Below, piece by piece: positions 1 through 7,577 of a DNA stretch of 31,437 nucleotides. A program made the position numbers and the translations under genes. The DNA is from Lachnospiraceae bacterium (GTDB taxonomy: Bacteria; Bacillota; Clostridia; Lachnospirales; Lachnospiraceae): positions 1 through 31,437 of the forward strand of contig JAPJQL010000041.1 of assembly GCA_030825115.1 (NCBI GenBank), given 5' to 3'. The notes under the pieces are model-generated. The model saw only the letters and a program-made list of their open reading frames with translations, ran no database searches and was not told where the DNA came from. Position 1 is the stretch's first letter. Each line of letters begins with the position of its first letter.

Positions 1-52
1 GAGCAGTAGACTCTTAATCTATTTGTCCAGGGTTCGAGTCCCTGAAGGCGCA
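1..52 (+). tRNA. tRNA-Lys (anticodon CTT), 5' end cut by the window
   Basis: Only the 3' two thirds of the gene is present. The anticodon arm has a 5-bp stem (6-10 with 18-22) around a 7-base loop CTCTTAA, which gives anticodon CTT at 13-15 and therefore lysine (codon AAG). The T arm is canonical: stem CAGGG/CCCTG at 28-32 and 40-44 with loop TTCGAGT. Seven acceptor-strand bases and discriminator A52 follow. The CCA tail is not encoded, because the next bases are CTT. A T-rich run near 99-110 follows, but I see no good hairpin before it. Confidence 0.93.
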
Positions 53-167
53 CTTGGAAAGTTCTGTTTTGGTAGGCTGCGAACTACTGGGGCGGGGCTT
101 TTTTGTTTTGTATTTACAAGGGTTTGGCGTAGTTGGGAAATTAAAAGTTAAATATGCGAGATTAAGC

Positions 168-197
168 GGGGAAGCGGCAAGATGCTTCCTCTTTTTT
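168..197 (+). terminator. Intrinsic terminator downstream of the tRNA
   Basis: GGAAGC (170-175) pairs with GCTTCC (184-189) across an 8-base loop and is followed by TCTTTTTT. This is the first convincing stop signal after the tRNA-Lys gene. Confidence 0.55.
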
Positions 198-217
198 GCT
201 TTAAAGTGGTGTATTTG

Positions 218-340
218 CTAATTCTTTGCTAATTGGTTTGGTGAATAATTTTCACTGATTTTCAGAACCTCGCAAAGTTTATCCAGCGTAAGGATGTCTT
301 TATAGTCATTGAATATGTATTTTAGCAGAGGCCTGTGATG
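218..340 (-). pseudogene. Decayed excisionase/MerR-type helix-turn-helix fragment
   Basis: Reading the minus strand from about 340 down to a TAG at 218-220 gives an open stretch containing DYKDILTLDKLCEVLKIS. This resembles the first helix-turn-helix of small excisionase-like proteins, which typically read DVLTVxELxExLxIGxNTAYxLL. The similarity stops after KIS, where the recognition helix should follow, and the frame ends 11 codons later. There is no ATG, GTG or TTG start with a ribosome site in front; the frame is closed upstream by a TAA near 359. I read it as a remnant of an integrated element next to the tRNA. The match is from memory of the family and is short, so chance similarity is possible. 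Confidence 0.38.
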
Positions 341-343
341 AAA

Positions 344-368
344 GCTGAATTTACTTTTTTAATTCAGC
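344..368. other. Stem-loop in the tRNA-purF-like gap
   Basis: GCTGAATT (344-351) pairs with AATTCAGC (361-368) around a 9-base T-rich loop. There is no clean T tract on the + side after the stem. It could be a weak bidirectional terminator or part of the decayed element at 218-340. Otherwise I see nothing in the rest of 53-403. Confidence 0.35.
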
Positions 369-403
369 ATTTACTTATAAGAATTTTTAATAAATAAAAG
401 CCG

Positions 404-433
404 TTGTATTATCTACATGATATATGTTACACT
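404..433 (+). promoter_or_regulatory. Possible sigma-A promoter for the PurF-like gene
   Basis: TTGTAT (404-409) and TACACT (428-433) are separated by 18 bases. The match is modest, but it is the best pair in the AT-rich stretch in front of the gene, about 50 bases upstream of the ribosome site. Confidence 0.3.
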
Positions 434-484
434 TACCCTGTATGACATTACTACGTGACAATACCATTTGGAGGAAATAATATC

Positions 485-1969
485 ATGGGTGGATTTTTCG
501 GCGTAACATCAAAAGAAGACTGTGTGATGGATTTATTTTTCGGCACGGATTACCACTCGCATCTGGGTACGCGCAGAGGCGGCATGGCTGTATATGGAAA
601 GGATGGCTTCCAGAGAAGCATCCACAATATTGAGAATTCTCCGTTCCGAACCAAGTTTGAGCGGGATGTGGAAGAACTGAAGGGCAATTCCGGTATCGGC
701 TCTATTTCTGACAATGAGCCGCAGCCGCTGTTGATCCAGTCTCATTTGGGGAGCTATGCGATTGTAACCGTTGGAAAGATCAATAATGAGGATGAGCTGA
801 TCCGTCATGCCTTTGAGAATGGGCACATTCATTTTATGGAGATGAGCGGCGGGCGTATCAATGCGACGGAGCTGACTGCCGCGATCATCAACCAGAAAGA
901 AAGCATTGTCGAAGGACTGCTCTACGCGCAGGAACTGATCAAAGGGTCCATGAGTATTCTGATCCTGGCGCCGGAGGGCATCTATGCTTCCAGGGACCGC
1001 TATGGCAGGACGCCGGTCAGGATTGGGCGCAAGGACGATGCCTGCTGTGTATCTTTTGAGAGCTTTGCTTATATCAACCTGGGCTACCATGATTATGCGG
1101 AGCTTGGGCCGGGGGAGATCGTACTGGTAAAGCCGACGGGAATCCAGCATCTGAGCCAGCCGAGAAATGAGATGAAGATATGCTCATTTTTATGGGTGTA
1201 TTACGGCTATCCCACTTCCAGTTATGAAGGGGTGAACGTGGAGGAGATGCGTTACCGCTGCGGCCGGATCCTGGCGGAGCGCGATTTTGGCTGTGGAGCA
1301 AACGGCGGCTGTGCCGGATGTCCGGGCCATAAGACAGAGAATGTGAAGATGGATTCGGGAGATGGCGCATACCCGGATATCGTGGCAGGCGTCCCGGATT
1401 CCGGTATCGCCCATGCGATCGGATATGCCAATGAGTCCGGTATCCCGTTTGCAAGACCGTTCATCAAATATACGCCGACCTGGCCCCGTTCTTTTATGCC
1501 GCAGAACCAGAGCCAGAGAAATCTGATCGCCAAGATGAAGCTGATTCCGGTGGACGCCCTGATCCGGGACAAGAGCCTGCTGCTGATCGATGATTCGATC
1601 GTGCGGGGAACTCAGCTTGGTGAGACGACGGAATTTCTCTATCAGAGCGGCGCAAAGGAAGTCCATATCCGCCCGGCGTGTCCGCCGCTGCTGTTTGGCT
1701 GTAAGTATTTAAACTTCTCCAGATCCAACTCTGATCTGGATCTGATCACCCGACGGATCATACAGAGCAGGGAAGGCGACCAGGTGTCGGAAGAGGTGCT
1801 TGCCGACTATGCAAACCCGGACAGCAAGAATTATCAGGAGATGGTAGAGGAGATCAGGAAGCGCCTGAACTTTACATCACTGAAGTTCCACCGTCTGGAC
1901 GACCTGGTGAAGTCGATCGGGCTTCCGGCTGAGAATTTGTGTACGTATTGTTGGAGCGGAAAAGAATAA
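485..1969 (+). CDS. PurF-like amidophosphoribosyltransferase paralogue lacking the catalytic N-terminal Cys
   Basis: This 494-residue protein has the full PurF layout: N-terminal class II glutamine amidotransferase (Ntn) domain (about 1-225) and C-terminal phosphoribosyltransferase domain. I start it at 485 because GGAGG (470-474) sits at correct spacing and the protein then begins MGGFFGV; the upstream GTG at 455 has no such support. Real PurF begins with a processed Cys1 (MCGI/ECGVFG type). Here that position is Gly, so glutamine hydrolysis by the usual mechanism is not expected. The PRPP loop is intact (LLLIDDSIVRGT, Asp369/Asp370), as is VPDSG. Likely Fe-S ligands of the Bacillus-type enzyme are kept (Cys233, Cys406, Cys486, Cys489). 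A Cys-rich insertion (Cys270, Cys276, Cys279) is unusual. It could use ammonia, or be a regulatory or repurposed PRPP-binding protein. Confidence 0.85.
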   Translation: MGGFFGVTSKEDCVMDLFFGTDYHSHLGTRRGGMAVYGKDGFQRSIHNIENSPFRTKFERDVEELKGNSGIGSISDNEPQPLLIQSHLGSYAIVTVGKINNEDELIRHAFENGHIHFMEMSGGRINATELTAAIINQKESIVEGLLYAQELIKGSMSILILAPEGIYASRDRYGRTPVRIGRKDDACCVSFESFAYINLGYHDYAELGPGEIVLVKPTGIQHLSQPRNEMKICSFLWVYYGYPTSSYEGVNVEEMRYRCGRILAERDFGCGANGGCAGCPGHKTENVKMDSGDGAYPDIVAGVPDSGIAHAIGYANESGIPFARPFIKYTPTWPRSFMPQNQSQRNLIAKMKLIPVDALIRDKSLLLIDDSIVRGTQLGETTEFLYQSGAKEVHIRPACPPLLFGCKYLNFSRSNSDLDLITRRIIQSREGDQVSEEVLADYANPDSKNYQEMVEEIRKRLNFTSLKFHRLDDLVKSIGLPAENLCTYCWSGKE

Positions 1970-1985
1970 CTGTGTTTTGACCAAG

Positions 1986-2023
1986 GCAGCTGCCATCCTG
2001 TACAGGGGGCGGCTGCTTTTTCT
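1986..2023 (+). terminator. Intrinsic terminator after the PurF-like gene
   Basis: GCAGCTGCC (1986-1994) pairs with GGCGGCTGC (2008-2016) with one G-T wobble. The loop contains a further small palindrome, CCTGTACAGG. A run of T at 2017-2021 follows. This separates the PurF-like gene from the jet operon. Confidence 0.8.
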
Positions 2024-2025
2024 TC

Positions 2026-2054
2026 TAGAAAGAATAGGCATCCTATGGTAAAAT
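2026..2054 (+). promoter_or_regulatory. Possible promoter of the jet operon (extended -10)
   Basis: TAGAAA (2026-2031) and TAAAAT (2049-2054) are 17 bases apart, and TGG directly precedes the -10, making it an extended -10. It sits just after the upstream terminator. The expected leader is about 50 bases and contains the inverted repeat TGCCGC (2067-2072) / GCGGCA (2087-2092) immediately before the jetA ribosome site, which could affect translation. Confidence 0.42.
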
Positions 2055-2112
2055 GGAGACATGATCTGCCGCGGCAATCTTGTTTTGCGGCATGTTATGG
2101 AAAAGAGGAGTT

Positions 2113-3531
2113 ATGAGTCTGATACGAGAGATACCTGACAGTTTCTGGGGGCTGTTCCGTTCCTGCAACCGGGAGATTTATATGGAGGCGCTGCTCAGAA
2201 TCAACGATGAATATGAATACAGCAATTATTACCTGAGCCGGGAGGTCTGCATCCAGACGTTAAATGAATATTTTTCCCGGCGCAGTGTGGCGCTCATGCG
2301 GGATGAGTATGAGGGGGAGCTGGATGTGCTGGAACCGGTGGCAACCCGGGTGCTTGGGTGGCTGCTTCGGACGGGATGGCTGAGAAAAGTGGAGGACTAC
2401 CATTCCCTGACCACCAATATCATCATCCCGGATTATGCTGCCGTGATGATCGAGGCGATGGAGAAGCTGACGACAGAAGAGGAAGACGCCACGCAGGTCT
2501 ATATCCAGAACGTCTATGCGATTCTTTTTTCCCTCAGACATGACCCCAGAGCCGGTGTCAGCCTGCTGGACACTGCGCTGGTCAATACCAGAAAGCTGAA
2601 CAAGGCGCTGCAGGACATGCTTCACAATATGGATAAGTTCTTCGGGAGCCTGCTGGAGCAGCGGGTATATGGGGAGCTGCTGCGCGACCATCTGGAGGGA
2701 TATGTGCAGGAGGTGGTACAGCGAAAATACCATATTTTGAAGACTTCTGACAACTTTTACATCTATAAGGCTGATATCAAGCGGTGGCTGGGATTGATGC
2801 GGGAGGATGAGGAGTGGCTTTCGGGGATGTGCCGCAGGAGTGCCGGACGGGGACAAAAAGGGCTGTCAGACAGCCGTAAAACGCCGGAGGCAGAGGATTT
2901 TGACAAGATTGAGGCGGATATCTTAGAAAAGCTGGATTTGATCGAACGGGGATTTGACGATATCGAACACCGCATTGCCAACATGGATAAGGAGCACAGC
3001 AAATATGTCCGGGCTACGGTCAGCCGCCTGAATTATCTGCTGAACGAGGATGACGACATGAAAGGGCTGGTCATCCAGCTCTTAAACCGCCTTGCCGCAA
3101 GCGATGACCGGGAAGCCATGATTACCGCGATCGGTGAGCGGATGAACCTCTCCCAGGTGGATATCCTGTCGAACCAGTCCTTATATAAGCGCAGGCGGAA
3201 AAAGGCGGATTTCCAGGAAGGGCTTGGGGAAGAAGAGGTTTGGGAGGAGCTGTCCCGGGAGGAGCTGCTGGATCTGAATAAGATCAAAAAGCGGTACAGC
3301 AAAAAACAGATTGAAGAATTTATCGGCAGCCGGATGAAGGACGGGATGTTTGAGGTGGATGCAGATACGGTGCGGGGGAATGAGGACTTTGAAAAGCTGA
3401 TTCTCGCCTATGACTATTCCATCCGGAGAAAAAGCCTGTTCCGGGTGGTGGAACCGGGAGAGGCCGGCGCTGTGATTGAGAGCGGCGGATACCGGTATCC
3501 AAAGCTTACATTTATAAGGAGACACACATGA
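2113..3531 (+). CDS. jetA: Wadjet system protein JetA (DUF5716-like)
   Basis: This is the first gene of a four-gene Wadjet operon. JetA is the kleisin-like subunit that bridges the SMC-like ATPase. The start at 2113 is chosen for GAGGAG at good spacing and for the family-like opening MSLIREIPDSFWGLF...NREIYMEALL; the longer frame from 2080 has no ribosome site. The 472-residue product is helical and charged, with winged-helix-like N- and C-terminal regions and a long helical middle (about 270-330, rich in E, D and L). It has no catalytic motif, as expected. It overlaps jetB by ATGA, which indicates coupled translation. The assignment rests on remembered family sequence and on the syntenic jetB, jetC and jetD. 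The DUF5716-like sequence, rather than DUF3375 or DUF2397, points to the third Wadjet subtype, but I hold the subtype loosely. Confidence 0.85.
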   Translation: MSLIREIPDSFWGLFRSCNREIYMEALLRINDEYEYSNYYLSREVCIQTLNEYFSRRSVALMRDEYEGELDVLEPVATRVLGWLLRTGWLRKVEDYHSLTTNIIIPDYAAVMIEAMEKLTTEEEDATQVYIQNVYAILFSLRHDPRAGVSLLDTALVNTRKLNKALQDMLHNMDKFFGSLLEQRVYGELLRDHLEGYVQEVVQRKYHILKTSDNFYIYKADIKRWLGLMREDEEWLSGMCRRSAGRGQKGLSDSRKTPEAEDFDKIEADILEKLDLIERGFDDIEHRIANMDKEHSKYVRATVSRLNYLLNEDDDMKGLVIQLLNRLAASDDREAMITAIGERMNLSQVDILSNQSLYKRRRKKADFQEGLGEEEVWEELSREELLDLNKIKKRYSKKQIEEFIGSRMKDGMFEVDADTVRGNEDFEKLILAYDYSIRRKSLFRVVEPGEAGAVIESGGYRYPKLTFIRRHT

Positions 3532-4199
3532 TTTCATATTACGAGGAACTGATGCCGGAAGAGCAGGCAGAGCTGACCGGGGTGATCCGGCTGTTGTACA
3601 AACAGACCTTCATCCTGGAACGCAAATATGACCGGAGGACAGGGCGGTACCAGTACAATAAAGACTTCCGGACGTGCAGTAAGCATCTGGAATTTATCCG
3701 GGAGTATTTAAAGGTAGCCGGAGTGGAGATCCGGGAAAACAGCCAGATGGGGGTAATCTATATCCAGGGAGAGGGCCAGGTCGGCGATAAGCTGCCGCGG
3801 CTTGCGACTCTGTATATCCTGATCCTCAAGCTGATCTATGACGAGCAGATGGCGAGCGTGTCAAGCAGCGTACATATCGTCACGACCCTGAGTGAGATGA
3901 ACGAGCGGCTGGGCAACAATATGGGGCTGTTTGCGAAAACTCCCGCGCCGACGGAAGTCCGCCGGGCTATTTCCCTGCTGAAAAAATACCAGCTGATCGA
4001 GCCGCTTGATATGATGGAAGGGATGGACCCGCAGAGCCGTATGATCATTTATCCGAGCATCAATGTGGTGCTGTTTGGGGATGACGCGAGGGGCATACTG
4101 GCATCATTTGCGGAAGCTGTCCCCGGACAGGAGGCATATGCTGCGGCTGCGGGGCAGGAAGGAAGAGAGGGGGAGGACGATGATGAAGAACAGGTTTGA
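3528..4199 (+). CDS. jetB: Wadjet system protein JetB (DUF4194-like)
   Basis: This 223-residue protein lies between jetA and jetC, with a 4-base overlap at its start and a 20-base overlap at its end. In Wadjet complexes JetB is the small winged-helix (KITE/MukE-like) subunit that binds JetA and the JetC ATPase. The sequence fits a MukE-like protein: an N-terminal helical segment with a conserved-looking LYKQTFILERKYD region, a central part with alternating short strands and helices (about 60-160), and LLKKYQLIEPLD, which resembles a winged-helix wing. The C-terminus (about 200-223) is a strongly acidic tail ending DDDEEQV and is probably disordered. The ribosome site AAGGAG lies in the end of jetA. 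It cannot be named from sequence motifs alone; the operon position decides it. Confidence 0.82.
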   Translation: MISYYEELMPEEQAELTGVIRLLYKQTFILERKYDRRTGRYQYNKDFRTCSKHLEFIREYLKVAGVEIRENSQMGVIYIQGEGQVGDKLPRLATLYILILKLIYDEQMASVSSSVHIVTTLSEMNERLGNNMGLFAKTPAPTEVRRAISLLKKYQLIEPLDMMEGMDPQSRMIIYPSINVVLFGDDARGILASFAEAVPGQEAYAAAAGQEGREGEDDDEEQV

Positions 4200-7100
4200 A
4201 GCATTATCGAGAATCGCGCTGAATAACTGGCATTACATCAACCACCGTGTCCTCTCTTTCCACGAGGGGATCAATTTCTTTACCGGGCATTCCGGCAGCG
4301 GAAAATCTACGGTGATCGACGCCATGCAGATTGTACTGTATGCCAATACGGATGGGCGGGGGTTTTTCAACAAGGCGGCGGCAGACGATTCGGACCGCAG
4401 CCTGATCGAATACCTGCGGGGGATGGTGAACATCGGGGACAACAATGAGTTTTCTTATCTCAGGAACCGCAACTTTTCCAGCACCATCGTCCTGGAGCTG
4501 CGCCAGACCGATACGGGGCGCTGCCAGTGTGTGGGCGTGGTATTTGACGTGGAGACCGATACCAACCAGATTGGACGGCTGTTTTTCTGGCATGAGGGAC
4601 CGCTGTGGGAGAATCAGTACCGGACAGAAAACAGGACGATGACGACGGAAGAGGTGAAGGATCATCTTCAGGGTCATTATGGAAAAGAGGAGTATTACTG
4701 CGGCTCTCACAATGAGCGGTTCCGCAAGCAGCTCTACGATATCTATCTTGGCGGGCTGGATTCGGAAAAATTCCCCTTGCTGTTTAAGCGTGCGATCCCG
4801 TTTCGGATGAACATCCGGCTGGAGGATTTTGTAAAGGAATATATCTGTATGGAGCAGGATATCCATATCGAGGATATGCAGGAGAGCGTCATGCAGTACG
4901 GCCGGATGCAGAAAAAGATATCCGATACCCGCGAAGAGATCCGTGTCCTGACAGAGCTTCAGAAGAGGTTTCAGGCGCTGGAGGGCAGACGCAGGGAGCA
5001 GGAAAAACAAAACTATTTCTACAGGCGGCTGGAGATCAAAAAGCAGAATGCGGATGTCCGGGAGCTTCAGGATAAGATCCGGCTGGATGAGGAAGAAGCC
5101 GGGAAAAAAGAACAGTCCCTGCAGACGATTCGGCAGGATATCGATGAGCTTACCCAAAAAAGCGACGATCTCCTGCGCCGGATTGCCGAATCGGGCTATG
5201 AGAACCTGAAGGAGAAACTGTCCGATTTAAACGCCCTGATCGAACGCCTGAATACGAGCAAAGCCCATTATCAGACTACGGCGGGCAGGCTGAAACTGTG
5301 GCTGGACCAGGATGTCACGTACAATTCTGCCATCTGGGCGATCGAAGCATTTGAAAAAGGAACGATTACGGAAGATGGTCTGCAAAAACTTCAAAGAGAG
5401 TTAAAGGAGATTCGGGAAGAGGTCAGCGAACAGATCCAGGATGCCAAAAACGCTCTGCGCGAGCTGCGGAAAGAAGAAAAAAAGGCGGCGGACGAGCTGG
5501 CTCTTTTGAAGATGGGAGATAAGGCATATCCTGAGGAAGTGGAGGCGGCGCGGAGCCATTTGATCCGCCGTCTTGCACAGGAGACGAATAAGAGCGTCCG
5601 GGTGGATGTGCTGGCCGATCTTCTGGAAATCCGCGACGAGCGGTGGCGCAATGCGGTGGAAGGGTATCTTGGCGGCAATAAGCTGTCCCTGATCGTCGAG
5701 CCACGGTACGCAAAGCTGGCTATGGAGATTTACCGGGAACTGGACCCGAAGCAGTATTACCGTGTAGCGGTTTTGGATACAGAAAAGGTGGAGCAGGAAG
5801 AGCACAGGGTTTTGGAAGGGGCGCTTTCCGAAGAGGTGTCGGCAAGCCGTTCCTACGTAAAATCTTATATCAATTTCCAGTTGGGCAGGGTCATCAAGTG
5901 CGAGACGGTGGAAGAACTCCGCCGGTGCCGTATTGGTGTCACGGCAGACTGTGTTTTGTATCACAGCTACCGGATCCAGCATATGAACCCGGACAGCTAT
6001 ACAAAGTCCGCTTATATCGGGAAAAACAGCGCCAAGCAGAGGATGAAGCTTTTAAGACAGCAGCTGGAAGAGATTGCGGAAAAGAAACTTCCGCAGGAGG
6101 ATATCATAAAGGAGAGTCAGGGAATCCTCTCGCTGGAATCCTTGTCAAGCCCGTCCGATGTGTATCTGGGATGGCTGGAAGACATGGTCGGCCTCAGGCA
6201 GAAGATGAAGGAAAAAGAACAGCTTGAAAACAGGCTGGAAGAGCTGAAATCCCAGAACATCGACCAGTGGGAGGAGGAGCGCGCCGCTCTGATCGCCATC
6301 TGTGACGGAAAGAAGCGGGAGAAGGAAGAGGTGGACCGCCAAATCTGGGGTCTTCAGCAGCAGATTGAGCAAAATAAAGAAAGAATCCTGACAAGCCAGG
6401 AAATCCTGATGCGGATGGAAGATGCTCTTCGGGTGGAATCTGGGAAGAAGGAAGCCTTTTATGAAGCCTGCGAGAGCGAGCTGCAGGAGTTTATAAACAG
6501 CAGGGGCAGCACCCGCTATGGGAGACTGATCGAAATCTGCGCAGAACAGGCGCGGGAGGCAGAAGCGGCGGTACAGCAGGCAAAAGACTGCCTGGTAGAC
6601 GCCCGCACCGGTTATTTGCGTCAGTACGTGAACCGGACCAACCTGTCGCCGACGGAGGACGACAATCAGGCGTATGAGGAGCTGTTAGACCGCCTTTCCT
6701 GTGACCGTCTCGAGGAGTACCAGCAGATTGCGGCGGAACAGGCGAAGGCGGCCGTGGAGCATTTTAAGGAGGATTTTATATACAAGATCCGGAATGCGAT
6801 CAAGGAAGCCCTGGTGCGAAAGGATGAACTGAACCGGGTCATCAGCAGGCTGGATTTTGGGAAAGATAAGTACCAGTTTGTGATCGGCAGGAACAAGGGC
6901 GCTTTTGGACCGTACTATGATATGTTTATGGACGAGGCGCTGGAAGTCAATCCGGCCCAGCTCAACAACAACATGGACTGCCAGCTCAACATGTTTTCTA
7001 TGGAACATGAGAACCGCTACGGCGAACTGATGAACGAGCTGATCAATGTCTTCATCCCGCCTGAGAATGCGACTCAGGAGCAGATGGAGGAAGCCAAACG

Positions 7101-7569
7101 GAATATGGACAGATACGCCGATTACCGCACCTACCTGTCCTTTGATATGCAGCAGCTCATCCAGAATGAGGACGGGGTGATGAAGATCGGCCTGAGCAAG
7201 ATGATCCGTAAAAATTCCGGCGGCGAGGGACAAAACCCCCTGTATGTGGCGCTGCTGGCGAGCTTTGCCCAGGCGTACCGGATCAACCTGACGCCGAAGC
7301 TCCAGCGCAGGCCTACGATCCGTCTGGTGGTGCTCGATGAGGCATTTTCCAAGATGGATTCGGAGAAGGTGGCAAGCTGCATCGAGCTGATCCGGGGACT
7401 GGGCTTCCAGGCGCTGATCAGCGCGACGAATGATAAGATACAGAACTATCTGGAAAATGTGGACAAGACGTTTGTATTTGCCAATCCGAGCAAGAAATGC
7501 ATCTCGATCCAGGAGTTTGAGAAGGTGGAGTTTGGCGAACTGTCGGCAGGAATGGAAGAAGATGAGTAG
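4180..7569 (+). CDS. jetC: Wadjet SMC-like ATPase JetC
   Basis: This is an SMC/MukB/Rad50-type ATPase of 1129 residues and the motor of the Wadjet complex, which extrudes DNA loops. Walker A is GHSGSGKST (Lys42). The C-terminal head carries the ABC signature SGGEGQNP (from Ser1013) and Walker B RLVVLDEAF (Asp1053, Glu1054). Between the heads are two long coiled coils (about 230-460 and 630-860, rich in E, K, R, Q and L) around a globular hinge at roughly 460-620. The start at 4180 (tandem ATGATG) follows the site GGGGGAGG at 4169-4176. The frame is open further upstream to 4063, but that part lies wholly inside jetB and lacks a ribosome site. A MukB identity is unlikely because the neighbours are JetA, JetB and JetD, and there is no MukF or MukE pair. 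Confidence 0.93.
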   Translation: MMKNRFEALSRIALNNWHYINHRVLSFHEGINFFTGHSGSGKSTVIDAMQIVLYANTDGRGFFNKAAADDSDRSLIEYLRGMVNIGDNNEFSYLRNRNFSSTIVLELRQTDTGRCQCVGVVFDVETDTNQIGRLFFWHEGPLWENQYRTENRTMTTEEVKDHLQGHYGKEEYYCGSHNERFRKQLYDIYLGGLDSEKFPLLFKRAIPFRMNIRLEDFVKEYICMEQDIHIEDMQESVMQYGRMQKKISDTREEIRVLTELQKRFQALEGRRREQEKQNYFYRRLEIKKQNADVRELQDKIRLDEEEAGKKEQSLQTIRQDIDELTQKSDDLLRRIAESGYENLKEKLSDLNALIERLNTSKAHYQTTAGRLKLWLDQDVTYNSAIWAIEAFEKGTITEDGLQKLQRELKEIREEVSEQIQDAKNALRELRKEEKKAADELALLKMGDKAYPEEVEAARSHLIRRLAQETNKSVRVDVLADLLEIRDERWRNAVEGYLGGNKLSLIVEPRYAKLAMEIYRELDPKQYYRVAVLDTEKVEQEEHRVLEGALSEEVSASRSYVKSYINFQLGRVIKCETVEELRRCRIGVTADCVLYHSYRIQHMNPDSYTKSAYIGKNSAKQRMKLLRQQLEEIAEKKLPQEDIIKESQGILSLESLSSPSDVYLGWLEDMVGLRQKMKEKEQLENRLEELKSQNIDQWEEERAALIAICDGKKREKEEVDRQIWGLQQQIEQNKERILTSQEILMRMEDALRVESGKKEAFYEACESELQEFINSRGSTRYGRLIEICAEQAREAEAAVQQAKDCLVDARTGYLRQYVNRTNLSPTEDDNQAYEELLDRLSCDRLEEYQQIAAEQAKAAVEHFKEDFIYKIRNAIKEALVRKDELNRVISRLDFGKDKYQFVIGRNKGAFGPYYDMFMDEALEVNPAQLNNNMDCQLNMFSMEHENRYGELMNELINVFIPPENATQEQMEEAKRNMDRYADYRTYLSFDMQQLIQNEDGVMKIGLSKMIRKNSGGEGQNPLYVALLASFAQAYRINLTPKLQRRPTIRLVVLDEAFSKMDSEKVASCIELIRGLGFQALISATNDKIQNYLENVDKTFVFANPSKKCISIQEFEKVEFGELSAGMEEDE

Positions 7570-7577
7570 GTGATGGG

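Noticed and set aside
60..110. Terminator straight after the tRNA
   Set aside because: There is a T run after GGGGCGGGGC, but I find only a 5-bp AGTTC/GAACT pairing that does not lead into it.
4063..4179. Longer N-terminus for JetC
   Set aside because: It lies entirely inside jetB, lacks a ribosome site and adds residues that do not look like an SMC head; the ATGATG at 4180 follows GGGGGAGG.
4180..7569. MukB/SbcC housekeeping ATPase
   Set aside because: The neighbours are JetA, JetB and a DUF2220 Toprim protein, not MukF/MukE or SbcD, so Wadjet fits better.
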